Shown here: positions 1 through 5,085 of the stretch, one piece after another
Layout of the letters: each line of letters begins with the position of its first letter
How positions within the stretch are numbered: position 1 is the first letter of the stretch
Source of the DNA: Actinobacteria bacterium ATB1
GTDB lineage: Bacteria > Actinomycetota > Acidimicrobiia > UBA2766
Assembly: GCA_021404985.1 (NCBI GenBank)
Contig: QWHP01000241.1
Span: forward strand, 1 to 5,085
DNA: 5,085 nt
Direction of reading: 5' to 3'
Notes under the pieces: generated by a model
Database searches by the model: none
What the model was told of the DNA's origin: nothing
The model's input: only the letters and a program-made list of their open reading frames with translations
Translations under genes and position numbers: made by a program

Positions 1-87
1 GATTGCTGCAACGTCGGGCTGACCTGTGCAGGGACAGGGCCGGATCGGCTTCCACTCTGCGGGCTCCGACAGATCAGGGTCGAACGC

Positions 88-1596
88 TCAGGCGCTCAGC
101 ATCCTCTCGAGGATCTCGTTCACCTGGCCGGGGTTCGCCTTGCCCTGCGTCGCCTTCATCACCTGACCGACGAGGAACCCGACGACCTTGACCTCGCCCG
201 CCCTGTACTTCTCGACTGCCTCGGGGTTGGCCGAGACGACGTCCGCTGCGATCCGCTCGAGCGCCCCCGAGTCGGAGATCTGAGCTAGGCCCTGCTCATC
301 GACTATCTCCCGCGGGGAGCGTCCCGATCCCAGCATCTCCTTGACGACCTGCTTGGCGAGCTTCGTCGAGAGTGTGCCGTCCGCCACAAGCTCGGAGAGC
401 TCGACGAAGGCGCCCGACGGCAGGGCGAGGTCGGAGAAAGCCGTCCCGGTCTCCTTCAGATGTGCGAGGAGCTCTTGGCTCGCCCACACGAAGGCGCGCC
501 CCGGGTCGGCTCCGGCGGCGACCTCGGAATCCACCCAGTCGGCAAGCCCCGGCGTGTAGACGACCGACATGACGAGCTCCGGAGCAACGTCGTGCGTGGC
601 ACAGATGCGCTCGACCCTCTGCGCCGGGAGGAGCTCGGGCAGTCCGGTCCGGATCTCCTCGACCCAGATCGGATCGGGAACGATGGGGACGAGGTCGGGC
701 TCGGGGAAGTACCTGTAGTCGAAGACCTCTTCCTTTGAACGCATCGAGTGCGTCTGCGAGTCCTCCTCGTTCCAGTGGCGGGTCTCCTGCTCGACGTTCC
801 CCCCCGAGGCGACGATCCTCACCTGCCTCTCGAACTCGAACTCGAGCGCGCGTTGGAGACTCCGCACGGAGTTCATGTTCTTGATCTCCGCCCTGGTCCC
901 GTAGGTGTCGCTGCCAACGGGGCGGATCGAGATGTTGGCGTCGACCCGCAGCGACCCCTCCTCCATCTTGACGTCCGACACGTCGAGCTCGAGGAGGATC
1001 GCGCGCAGCTCGTTCACGTACTGGCGAGCCTGGGCCGGTGAGCGAAGATCGGGCTCCGAGACGATCTCGAGAAGTGGGACACCGGCCCGGTTGTAGTCCA
1101 CGAGGCTGTACTCGGCCTCGTGAATGCGTCCCCCGCCTCCCTTGTGGATCAGCTTGCCGGTGTCCTCCTCGAGGTGGGCCCGGACGAGTCGCACGACATG
1201 TGGGTTCCCGCTGTCGTCGAGGATCTCGATCGACCCTCCGGCGCAGATCGGCTCGTCGTACTGGCTGATCTGGAAGTCCTTGGGCATGTCGGGATAGAAG
1301 TAGTTCTTGCGGTGGAAGATCGCCCGCTGGATGGTCGAACCGACTGCGAGCCCGAACCTGATCGCGAGCTCCACCGCCTTGCGATTCACCACCGGCAGCG
1401 ATCCGGGAAGCCCCAGGCTCGGCGGGTCGATGTTGACGTTGGGTGCCTCGCCAAAGGCGTTCGGGGCGGCCGAGAACATCTTCGTCCTCGTCTTCAGCTC
1501 GGTGTGGACCTCGAGGCCTATCACCGGTTCGTACTCGACGCCGTCCTCCCCCCGCATCGACGTCCCGGCCACTGTTCTGCCTGTGGTGTCGGTCAT
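88..1596 (-). CDS. gatB: Aspartyl/glutamyl-tRNA amidotransferase subunit B
   Basis: GatB is the tRNA-binding and kinase subunit of cytoplasmic GatCAB. It activates the side-chain carboxylate of Glu-tRNA(Gln) or Asp-tRNA(Asn) with ATP, and ammonia from GatA then amidates it. The 502-residue product is of normal length for the family. It has the N-terminal IGLEVHTEL (26-34), YPDMPKDFQISQYDEP (101-116), HLEEDTGKL (141-149), the family signature VDYNRAGVPLLEI (166-178), MEEGSLRVDANIS (211-223) and DYRYFPEPDLVP (293-304). The C-terminal YqeY-like tRNA-binding domain (about 350-502) ends in the typical GFLVGQVMKATQGKANP (473-489). The ATG start at 1596 overlaps the gatA stop by one base and has a GGAGAAGG ribosome site six bases upstream; an open frame extends 68 codons further but only within gatA. 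The four cysteines that bind zinc in many GatBs are absent: that stretch (41-70) reads MFSAAPNAFGEAPN at its start, like the cysteine-free Staphylococcus type. Confidence 0.98.
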   Translation of the reverse strand: MTDTTGRTVAGTSMRGEDGVEYEPVIGLEVHTELKTRTKMFSAAPNAFGEAPNVNIDPPSLGLPGSLPVVNRKAVELAIRFGLAVGSTIQRAIFHRKNYFYPDMPKDFQISQYDEPICAGGSIEILDDSGNPHVVRLVRAHLEEDTGKLIHKGGGGRIHEAEYSLVDYNRAGVPLLEIVSEPDLRSPAQARQYVNELRAILLELDVSDVKMEEGSLRVDANISIRPVGSDTYGTRAEIKNMNSVRSLQRALEFEFERQVRIVASGGNVEQETRHWNEEDSQTHSMRSKEEVFDYRYFPEPDLVPIVPDPIWVEEIRTGLPELLPAQRVERICATHDVAPELVMSVVYTPGLADWVDSEVAAGADPGRAFVWASQELLAHLKETGTAFSDLALPSGAFVELSELVADGTLSTKLAKQVVKEMLGSGRSPREIVDEQGLAQISDSGALERIAADVVSANPEAVEKYRAGEVKVVGFLVGQVMKATQGKANPGQVNEILERMLSA

Positions 1597-3071
1597 CACG
1601 CACCTTCTCCGGGTAGAACCCCGGGACACGCCGGCTCCTTGAACCCGACGAGCGCCTCGACTCCCGCGGCGGCCCGGAAGAGCCTGGCCTCCTCGAGTTC
1701 GGGAGCGAGGACCTGGAAACCGATCGGGAGCCCGGATGCATCGTCGCCGCACCAGACGGATATCGCCGGGTGGCCCGCGAGATTCGTCGGGATGGTGCAC
1801 AGGTCCGACTGATACATGGCGAGCGGGTTGTCGAGCCGCTCCCCGAGACCGAACGCGACCGTCGGCGACGTAGGCGAGCAGAGGACATCGGCCTCCGAGT
1901 ATGCGTCGACGAAGTCGCGGATCACCAGAGTTCGCACGCGCTGCGCCTTCGCGTAGTAGGCGTCGTAATAGCCGGCGGACAGGGCGTACGTGCCGAGCAT
2001 GATGCGTCGCTTCACCTCGTCGCCGAAACCGGCCTCGCGCGTCCTGCGGTTCGTCTCCTCCGCACTGTCACCCTCGATGCGCAGCCCGTATCGCATTCCG
2101 TCGAAGCGGGCAAGGTTCGAGCTCGCCTCGGCCGGAGCGATCAGGTAGTAGGCCGAGAGCGCATGCTCCGCGCTGGGAAGAGACACCTCGACAACCCTCC
2201 CCCCGGCCCCTTCGATCGCGGCAAGGGTCCGCCGGAAGGCCTCGAGAACAGCGGGATCGAAGGCGTCACCTTCCGAGAGCTCACGGATCACGCCGAACGT
2301 GAGTCCTTCGACGTCGTCGTGCAGATCCCCCTTCACATCAGGGGATACGTCGGGGATGCTGGTCGCGTCCAAGGGGTCGTGCCCCGCGATCGCCGTGTAG
2401 ACCGCTGCGGCATCCGCGACGTCGAGGGTCATTGGCCCGATCTGGTCGAGGGAGCTGGCGAAGGCGACCAGCCCGTATCTGCTCACCCTCCCATACGTCG
2501 GCTTCATGCCCACGATCCCGCACAGGGAGGCCGGCTGGCGTATCGAGCCGCCGGTGTCCGATCCGAGGGCGACGGGAACGAACCCCGCTGCGACGGCGGC
2601 AGCGCTCCCACCGGAGCTTCCCCCCGGGACTCGTTCGAGGTCGTGCGGATTGCGCGTCGGACCGAACGCCGAGTTCTCCGTCGACGAGCCCATCGCGAAC
2701 TCGTCCATGTTCGTCTTTCCGACCACAACCGCCCCCGCGGCTTCGAGCCTCGTGACAGCGGTCGCCGTGTACGGGGGTTCCCACCCGGCGAGGATCTTCG
2801 ACCCGCATGTCGTCTCGACGCCCTCCGTGCAGAGGACGTCCTTGACGGCGACCGGTACGCCCGCGAGCGGCCCCGGGTCGCCCCCGCCGGAGACGAGGGA
2901 GTCGATCCGGCGCGCTGCCTCGAGGGAACGAGCCGGCGTGGTTCTGAGGAACGCGGCCACGTCGCGGTCCCCCGCCTCGATCCGGGCGAGTGCCTCGGTG
3001 ACGACGTCCACGGCGCTGCGGTCGCCGGACCGGACGGACCGAGCGATCTCCAGGGCAGTCTCGGAGGTCAC
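1596..3071 (-). CDS. gatA: Aspartyl/glutamyl-tRNA amidotransferase subunit A (glutaminase)
   Basis: GatA is the amidase-signature subunit of GatCAB. It hydrolyses glutamine and supplies ammonia through an internal channel to GatB. The product is 491 residues, full length. The Ser-cisSer-Lys triad is intact: Lys77 in GVPVAVKDVL, cis-Ser152 in PGGSSGGSAAAVAAG (149-163), and nucleophile Ser176 in GSDTGGSIRQPAS (170-182). These sit at a constant offset of two from Lys79, Ser154 and Ser178 of Staphylococcus aureus GatA. GKTNMDEFAMGSSTENSAFG (118-137), GIVGMKPTYGRVSRYGLV (185-202) and a late DVLCSPTSPTVAF (395-407) are also typical. I chose the GTG at 3071 because it forms a GTGA overlap with the gatC stop, and because residues just after it (SETALEIARSVRSGDRSAVD) match the normal GatA N-terminus. 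The 23 in-frame codons upstream are Arg-rich and lie inside gatC. No strong ribosome site precedes the GTG, so initiation probably depends on coupling to gatC. Confidence 0.98.
   Translation of the reverse strand: MTSETALEIARSVRSGDRSAVDVVTEALARIEAGDRDVAAFLRTTPARSLEAARRIDSLVSGGGDPGPLAGVPVAVKDVLCTEGVETTCGSKILAGWEPPYTATAVTRLEAAGAVVVGKTNMDEFAMGSSTENSAFGPTRNPHDLERVPGGSSGGSAAAVAAGFVPVALGSDTGGSIRQPASLCGIVGMKPTYGRVSRYGLVAFASSLDQIGPMTLDVADAAAVYTAIAGHDPLDATSIPDVSPDVKGDLHDDVEGLTFGVIRELSEGDAFDPAVLEAFRRTLAAIEGAGGRVVEVSLPSAEHALSAYYLIAPAEASSNLARFDGMRYGLRIEGDSAEETNRRTREAGFGDEVKRRIMLGTYALSAGYYDAYYAKAQRVRTLVIRDFVDAYSEADVLCSPTSPTVAFGLGERLDNPLAMYQSDLCTIPTNLAGHPAISVWCGDDASGLPIGFQVLAPELEEARLFRAAAGVEALVGFKEPACPGVLPGEGA
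1603..1610 (-). promoter_or_regulatory. Ribosome binding site of gatB
   Basis: The minus strand reads GGAGAAGG, then TGCGTG, then the ATG of gatB. The site lies inside the last codons of gatA. It fixes the gatB start at 1596 rather than further upstream in the same open frame. With the TGATG stop/start junction it implies translational coupling of gatA and gatB. Confidence 0.75.
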
Positions 3072-3385
3072 GTGCCGCCGCCCGGTCCGCCGGCGCTGTC
3101 GTCGAGGATCCTCGGCACCTTGACGTATCCGTCCTCGCATGCGGGTGCCTGCGAGAGGAACACCTCACGATCGAGCGTGGACCCCGGCTCGTCGTCGCGC
3201 AGGATGTTCGAAAGCGGCAACGGGTGCGCGGTGGGTTCGACGCCCTCGGTGTCGAGGGCCTGGATGCGAGCCGCGTGGTCGATGATGTCCGAGAGCTGGA
3301 CGGCGAACTGCTCGATCTCGTCCTCACTCAGCTCGAGGCGTGCGAGACGTGCGACGTGGACCACGTCCTCACGGGTGATGCTCAT
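3068..3385 (-). CDS. gatC: Aspartyl/glutamyl-tRNA amidotransferase subunit C
   Basis: GatC is the small subunit that wraps around the GatA-GatB interface and stabilises the complex. The 105-residue product has the N-terminal helix ITREDVVHVARLARLELSED (3-22), the conserved middle LDTEGVEPTAHPLPLSNILR (44-63) and the closing GYVKVPRIL (86-94), where family members usually have a phenylalanine or similar before KVP. A glycine-rich tail follows. Length is slightly above the usual 95-100 residues because of this tail. The ATG at 3385 begins the conserved helix directly. The longer in-frame start at 3493 would add 36 Pro/Arg-rich residues and run through promoter and repeat DNA, so I rejected it. 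gatC is first in the operon and overlaps gatA by four bases. No Shine-Dalgarno sequence precedes the ATG; instead a -10-like hexamer lies seven bases upstream, which suggests leaderless translation. Confidence 0.96.
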   Translation of the reverse strand: MSITREDVVHVARLARLELSEDEIEQFAVQLSDIIDHAARIQALDTEGVEPTAHPLPLSNILRDDEPGSTLDREVFLSQAPACEDGYVKVPRILDDSAGGPGGGT

Positions 3386-3392
3386 CCCGGGG

Positions 3393-3398
3393 ACTCTA
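3393..3398 (-). promoter_or_regulatory. Putative -10 element of the gatCAB promoter (leaderless)
   Basis: The minus strand reads CCACC, TAGAGT, CCCCGGG, then the gatC ATG. TAGAGT fits the TAnnnT pattern of high-GC bacterial sigma-70-type promoters. Its distance to the ATG would place transcription start at or within a base or two of the start codon. No convincing -35 hexamer is visible at 16-18 bases upstream. The assignment is inference from position and pattern. Confidence 0.45.
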
Positions 3399-3439
3399 GG
3401 TGGCCCGTGTGAGACGGCGGAAGGCCACCCCTCCCCGAG

Positions 3440-3457
3440 CGATTCACGGGGGAATCG
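3440..3457. repeat. Short inverted repeat in the divergent intergenic region
   Basis: CGATTC at 3440-3445 and GAATCG at 3452-3457 are perfect inverted arms separated by ACGGGG. The element lies 55-72 bases upstream of gatC and about 90 bases upstream of the rightward gene. It could be a regulator-binding site or chance: arms of six bases are short, and the symmetry does not extend beyond them. Confidence 0.25.
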
Positions 3458-3479
3458 GCATCGGAGAGCGGGCTCCGGC

Positions 3480-3534
3480 CACTCACCCGGCACTCACCCG
3501 GCACCAACCCGGCACTCACCCGGCACTCACCTAG
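3480..3534. repeat. Five-copy 11-bp tandem repeat upstream of the rightward gene
   Basis: The unit CACTCACCCGG occurs perfectly at 3480-3490, 3491-3501 and 3513-3523. The copy at 3502-3512 differs at two positions (CACCAACCCGG). The fifth at 3524-3534 reads CACTCACCTAG, matching at nine of eleven. The array is non-coding by my start choices for both flanking genes. Its last copy provides the first three bases of the putative -10 hexamer of the rightward gene. The 11-base period is close to one turn of DNA, so a bound protein would contact each unit on nearly the same face. It may be an operator array or a simple slippage product. Confidence 0.9.
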
Positions 3535-3537
3535 GCT
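3532..3537 (+). promoter_or_regulatory. Putative -10 element of the rightward two-gene unit
   Basis: TAGGCT fits TAnnnT and ends ten bases before the ATG at 3548. Transcription would start around 3544, leaving only a few untranslated bases. No Shine-Dalgarno sequence lies between it and the ATG (GACACACTCT). The bases just before the hexamer, CACC, are the same as those before the gatC -10 element on the other strand. No clear -35 hexamer is seen; the expected place lies within the 11-bp repeats. Confidence 0.4.
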
Positions 3538-3547
3538 GACACACTCT

Positions 3548-4264
3548 ATGGAAACCTCCCGGCCGATTGCCCCGGACACGGCGCCCCCGAGACGGGCGGC
3601 TGCGCACCGGAGGGATGCCCCCACGAGGTCCGGGCCGGAATCCGGAAGACACGACCTGCTTCTCGCGGGCCTCGAGCCCCCGGCCGGAAGTGGACGCTCC
3701 CGCCTCCTGCCCTTCGGTGTCGCGTTCGGGTCGGCTCTCCTCGTCGGCATCGCCGTCCTCGTGCTGCTGGGACGCGGAAGCCCGTGGCCGGAGGATCCCG
3801 CCGCATACATCCCCGACAAGGTTGGGGACGAAGTGGTGACGCAGGAGACGTCCCAGGTGGAGGCGATGCGGGATGCCCTCCTCGACCAGGCGGGCGGCGA
3901 GCCCGGCGCCGCGCAGCTCGCCACCGGGGCGGTCGGCAACACGGCAGGCTTCCCCGACCTGGTCCTCATGGCAGTCCGAACCGAGAGCCGGGATCGGTGG
4001 GTCGACGGGCTCGTCGGAGCGCAGGGCGGCGAACCCGAGGACAGGGTGATCGGCGGTGTCCCGGTGAAGCTCCTCTCGGGCGAGGAGGACTTCGGCCTCA
4101 GCGTCGTCACCGCGCTCGCCCTCCCCCGCGACGACATGCTCGTCCTCTGCGTGTCTCTCGGCTCGGGGGAGACATCCGACGGCGGTAACGGCGAGGCACC
4201 CGGCGGATCCGGCACCGCACGCGCGCTCGAGTGCGTGACGAGCATGCTCGCGGAGGCACGATGA
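3548..4264 (+). CDS. Hypothetical single-pass membrane protein with extracytoplasmic C-terminal domain
   Basis: I do not recognise a family for this 238-residue protein. Residues 1-52 are hydrophilic and rich in Pro, Arg and Ala. Residues about 53-75 (starting LLPFGVAFGSALLVGIAVLV) form one strong transmembrane helix preceded by Arg50 and Arg52. By the positive-inside rule the N-terminus is cytoplasmic and residues 76-238 are outside. That outer domain is acidic, alternates strand-like stretches (FPDLVLMAV 135-143, VPVKLL 171-176, LSVVTALAL 184-192, MLVLCVSLG 197-205) with a Gly/Ser-rich loop (206-222), and ends in a short helix. Its only cysteines, Cys201 and Cys229, could form a disulfide. 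The ATG at 3548 is the first plausible start after the -10-like element. The stop overlaps the next gene by four bases (ATGA), so the two are translationally coupled. A role as membrane anchor or sensor is possible but unproven. The coding assignment rests on the overlap, the membrane segment and codon bias. Confidence 0.8.
   Translation: METSRPIAPDTAPPRRAAAHRRDAPTRSGPESGRHDLLLAGLEPPAGSGRSRLLPFGVAFGSALLVGIAVLVLLGRGSPWPEDPAAYIPDKVGDEVVTQETSQVEAMRDALLDQAGGEPGAAQLATGAVGNTAGFPDLVLMAVRTESRDRWVDGLVGAQGGEPEDRVIGGVPVKLLSGEEDFGLSVVTALALPRDDMLVLCVSLGSGETSDGGNGEAPGGSGTARALECVTSMLAEAR
4252..4256 (+). promoter_or_regulatory. Ribosome binding site of the J-like protein gene
   Basis: GGAGG lies four bases before the ATG at 4261, inside the last codons of the preceding gene. 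Spacing is somewhat short, but the motif is a full match to the core anti-Shine-Dalgarno complement. It supports the 4261 start and coupled translation from the upstream cistron. Confidence 0.6.
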
Positions 4265-5085
4265 CGAGGCCGCTCCATGCCCCCTCGTGGTACGAGATCC
4301 TCGGCCTACCCCGCGACGCCTCCGCAGCCGAGGTCCGCCGCGCCCACCGCGAGCTCATCGCCGAGCTCGACAAGGAGGCCGGCACGGACGCACCCGTGCC
4401 GAAAGGAGACGACAAGCCATCCGGTGCCGGGAAGAGCGAGCCCAAGACCGGGAAGAGCGAGTCCAAGACCGGCGAGCCCAAGACCGGAAAGAGCGAGTCC
4501 AAGACCGGCGAGCCCAAGACCGGCCGGTCCAAGGAGAGCAGAGAGGGCACAGGCGGCGAGCGACGAAAGCGCCGGGCGGAGGCGGACGCCGCGTTCGCGG
4601 TCCTGCGCGACCCGGCGCTCCGACGCGAGCACGACATGGTCCTCGACGGCGACTTCTCCTTCCTCGACGCATCCCAGGCAGACCCGGACCTCGCCGGCCG
4701 CAGCGTCGACACCTGCAGCCTCTGCGGTGCTGGGCCCGTCGCCGAAGCTTCTCTTCTCCGCGTGACAGGAGCCGTGCTCCTCTGGAAACGGACCCGTGCC
4801 GACGCGCCGTTGTGCAGGGGGTGCGGCCTCGCGGTCTACCGCTCCTTCCAGGACCACTCGCTGAAGGCCGGATGGTGGGGCGTGGCCGCCGTCTTCTACA
4901 ATGCCTGGGCGACCCTGCAGAACCTCGTCTCGGGCCGGACCTATTCCCGCCTGGACGATCCCGAGTCACCCGAGATCGAGCCTGCCCCATCTCCGAGTCC
5001 CCTCGACCCGTCGCCGCCCCTCGTGCGCCGATCCGGTCCCTGGTTCAGTGGCGGCCTGGCGGCAGCACTCCTGGTCGTCCTCGTG
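4261..5085 (+). CDS. J-domain-like, zinc-ribbon membrane protein (3' end beyond window)
   Basis: The frame stays open from the ATG at 4261 to the window edge, giving 275 residues without a stop. Residues 9-36 (SWYEILGLPRDASAAEVRRA at the start) match helices I and II of a J domain, and residues 101-125 (ending AFAVLRDPALRREHD) match helix III. The HPD tripeptide that stimulates Hsp70 ATPase is absent: the aligned position reads Asp37-Lys38-Glu39. A hydrophilic insert of about 60 residues with E(P/S)KTG repeats separates helices II and III. A four-cysteine module follows, C152-x2-C155 and C185-x2-C188, resembling a zinc ribbon. Next come a Trp-rich segment with GWWG (204-207), a Pro/Ser/Asp-rich linker (about 232-256), and the beginning of a transmembrane helix from about 262 (FSGGLAAALLVVLV) cut by the edge. 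It is probably a membrane-anchored cytoplasmic protein. Without HPD it is unlikely to be a normal DnaK co-chaperone; a scaffold or assembly role is a guess. It overlaps the preceding membrane-protein gene by four bases. Confidence 0.85.
   Translation, partial: MTRPLHAPSWYEILGLPRDASAAEVRRAHRELIAELDKEAGTDAPVPKGDDKPSGAGKSEPKTGKSESKTGEPKTGKSESKTGEPKTGRSKESREGTGGERRKRRAEADAAFAVLRDPALRREHDMVLDGDFSFLDASQADPDLAGRSVDTCSLCGAGPVAEASLLRVTGAVLLWKRTRADAPLCRGCGLAVYRSFQDHSLKAGWWGVAAVFYNAWATLQNLVSGRTYSRLDDPESPEIEPAPSPSPLDPSPPLVRRSGPWFSGGLAAALLVVLV
4438..4524 (+). repeat. In-frame 36-bp tandem repeat within the J-like gene
   Basis: Two 36-base units, 4438-4473 and 4474-4509, differ at one silent third position (GGG versus GGA). 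A partial third unit fills 4510-4524. Each unit encodes EPKTGKSESKTG. Inside it, a 14-base core GAG(C/T)CCAAGACCGG recurs at 4438, 4459, 4474, 4495 and 4510, with alternating 21- and 15-base steps. All periods are multiples of three, so copy-number change would keep the reading frame. The near identity suggests recent duplication. The encoded segment sits in the loop where a normal J domain has HPD, and is probably disordered. Confidence 0.9.

Noticed and set aside
65..84. Possible hairpin terminator after gatB
   Set aside because: TTCGAC and GTCGGA on the minus strand can pair only through six base pairs including a G-U, with an eight-base loop and no T-tract. A second possible stem, CCTGT with ACAGG, is also only five pairs. 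Neither is a credible intrinsic terminator.
296..1888. Second minus-strand frame overlapping gatB and gatA (530 codons)
   Set aside because: It is the out-of-frame reading of gatB, extremely Arg-rich and low in hydrophobic residues, with no recognisable motif.
3386..3493. N-terminal extension of gatC to the ATG at 3493
   Set aside because: The extra 36 residues are Pro/Arg-rich and unlike GatC. The extension would cover the -10-like element and part of the tandem repeat, and the conserved protein begins exactly at 3385.
3480..3534. The 11-bp array as a CRISPR or replication-origin iteron set
   Set aside because: Units are directly adjacent with no unique spacers, so it is not CRISPR. There is no replication gene or AT-rich unwinding stretch nearby, so an origin is not supported.
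1770..3539. Long plus-strand open frame antisense to gatA and gatC (589 codons)
   Set aside because: It lies opposite gatA and gatC, whose protein motifs are unmistakable. Its product is Arg/Pro/Gly/Asp-rich without domain-like patterns, and it crosses the intergenic repeats. Long antisense frames are expected in high-GC DNA.
3382..4278. Minus-strand frame opposite the membrane-protein gene and running through the 11-bp repeats
   Set aside because: The product is Ser/Arg/Pro-rich without structure, and the plus-strand alternative has a clear transmembrane helix and a coupled downstream gene.
4306..4990. Minus-strand and other-frame readings over the J-like gene with Gly/Leu-rich or Arg/Pro-rich repeats
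   Set aside because: Their repeats merely reflect the 36-bp coding repeat read in the wrong frame. The plus-strand frame from 4261 has J-domain helices, CxxC pairs and an SD-preceded start.

Overview
The window is dense, high-GC bacterial DNA with strong G/C preference at third codon positions. It has GTG as well as ATG starts, overlapping stop/start codons, and two divergent transcription units whose first genes lack Shine-Dalgarno sequences. These traits, together with the style of the GatCAB proteins, suggest a member of the Actinomycetota or a nearby high-GC lineage, possibly an uncultured one. This is inference; nothing in the window fixes the taxon.

Minus strand, positions 88-3385: a complete, tightly coupled gatC-gatA-gatB operon encodes the tRNA-dependent amidotransferase GatCAB. 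gatC and gatA overlap by 4 bases (GTGA) and gatA and gatB by 1 base (TGATG). The catalytic Lys and both Ser residues of GatA are present, as is the GatB family signature, so the enzyme should be functional. It converts Glu-tRNA(Gln) and/or Asp-tRNA(Asn) to the amidated forms used in translation. Downstream of gatB (positions 1-87) I see no gene and no convincing terminator.

Divergent intergenic region, 3386-3547 (162 bases): it holds a TAnnnT-type -10 element just before each start codon, both in a shared CACCTAGnnT context. It also holds a five-copy 11-bp tandem repeat running directly into the rightward -10 element, and a small inverted repeat in the middle. Both promoters look leaderless or nearly so.

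Plus strand, 3548 to the window end: a two-gene unit with a 4-base ATGA overlap. The first gene encodes an unrecognised single-pass membrane protein with a Pro/Arg-rich cytoplasmic N-terminus and an extracytoplasmic C-terminal domain. The second gene runs off the right edge. It encodes a J-domain-like protein in which the HPD loop is missing and replaced by a long Lys/Glu/Ser/Thr/Gly repeat insert, followed by a four-Cys zinc-ribbon-like module, a GWWG segment, a proline-rich linker and the start of a transmembrane helix. The overlap suggests the two proteins are co-produced and may act together at the membrane; no function can be assigned from sequence alone.

The amidotransferase operon is ordinary housekeeping. 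The less ordinary parts are the modified J-like protein, its internal repeat, and the 11-bp repeat array in the divergent promoter region.
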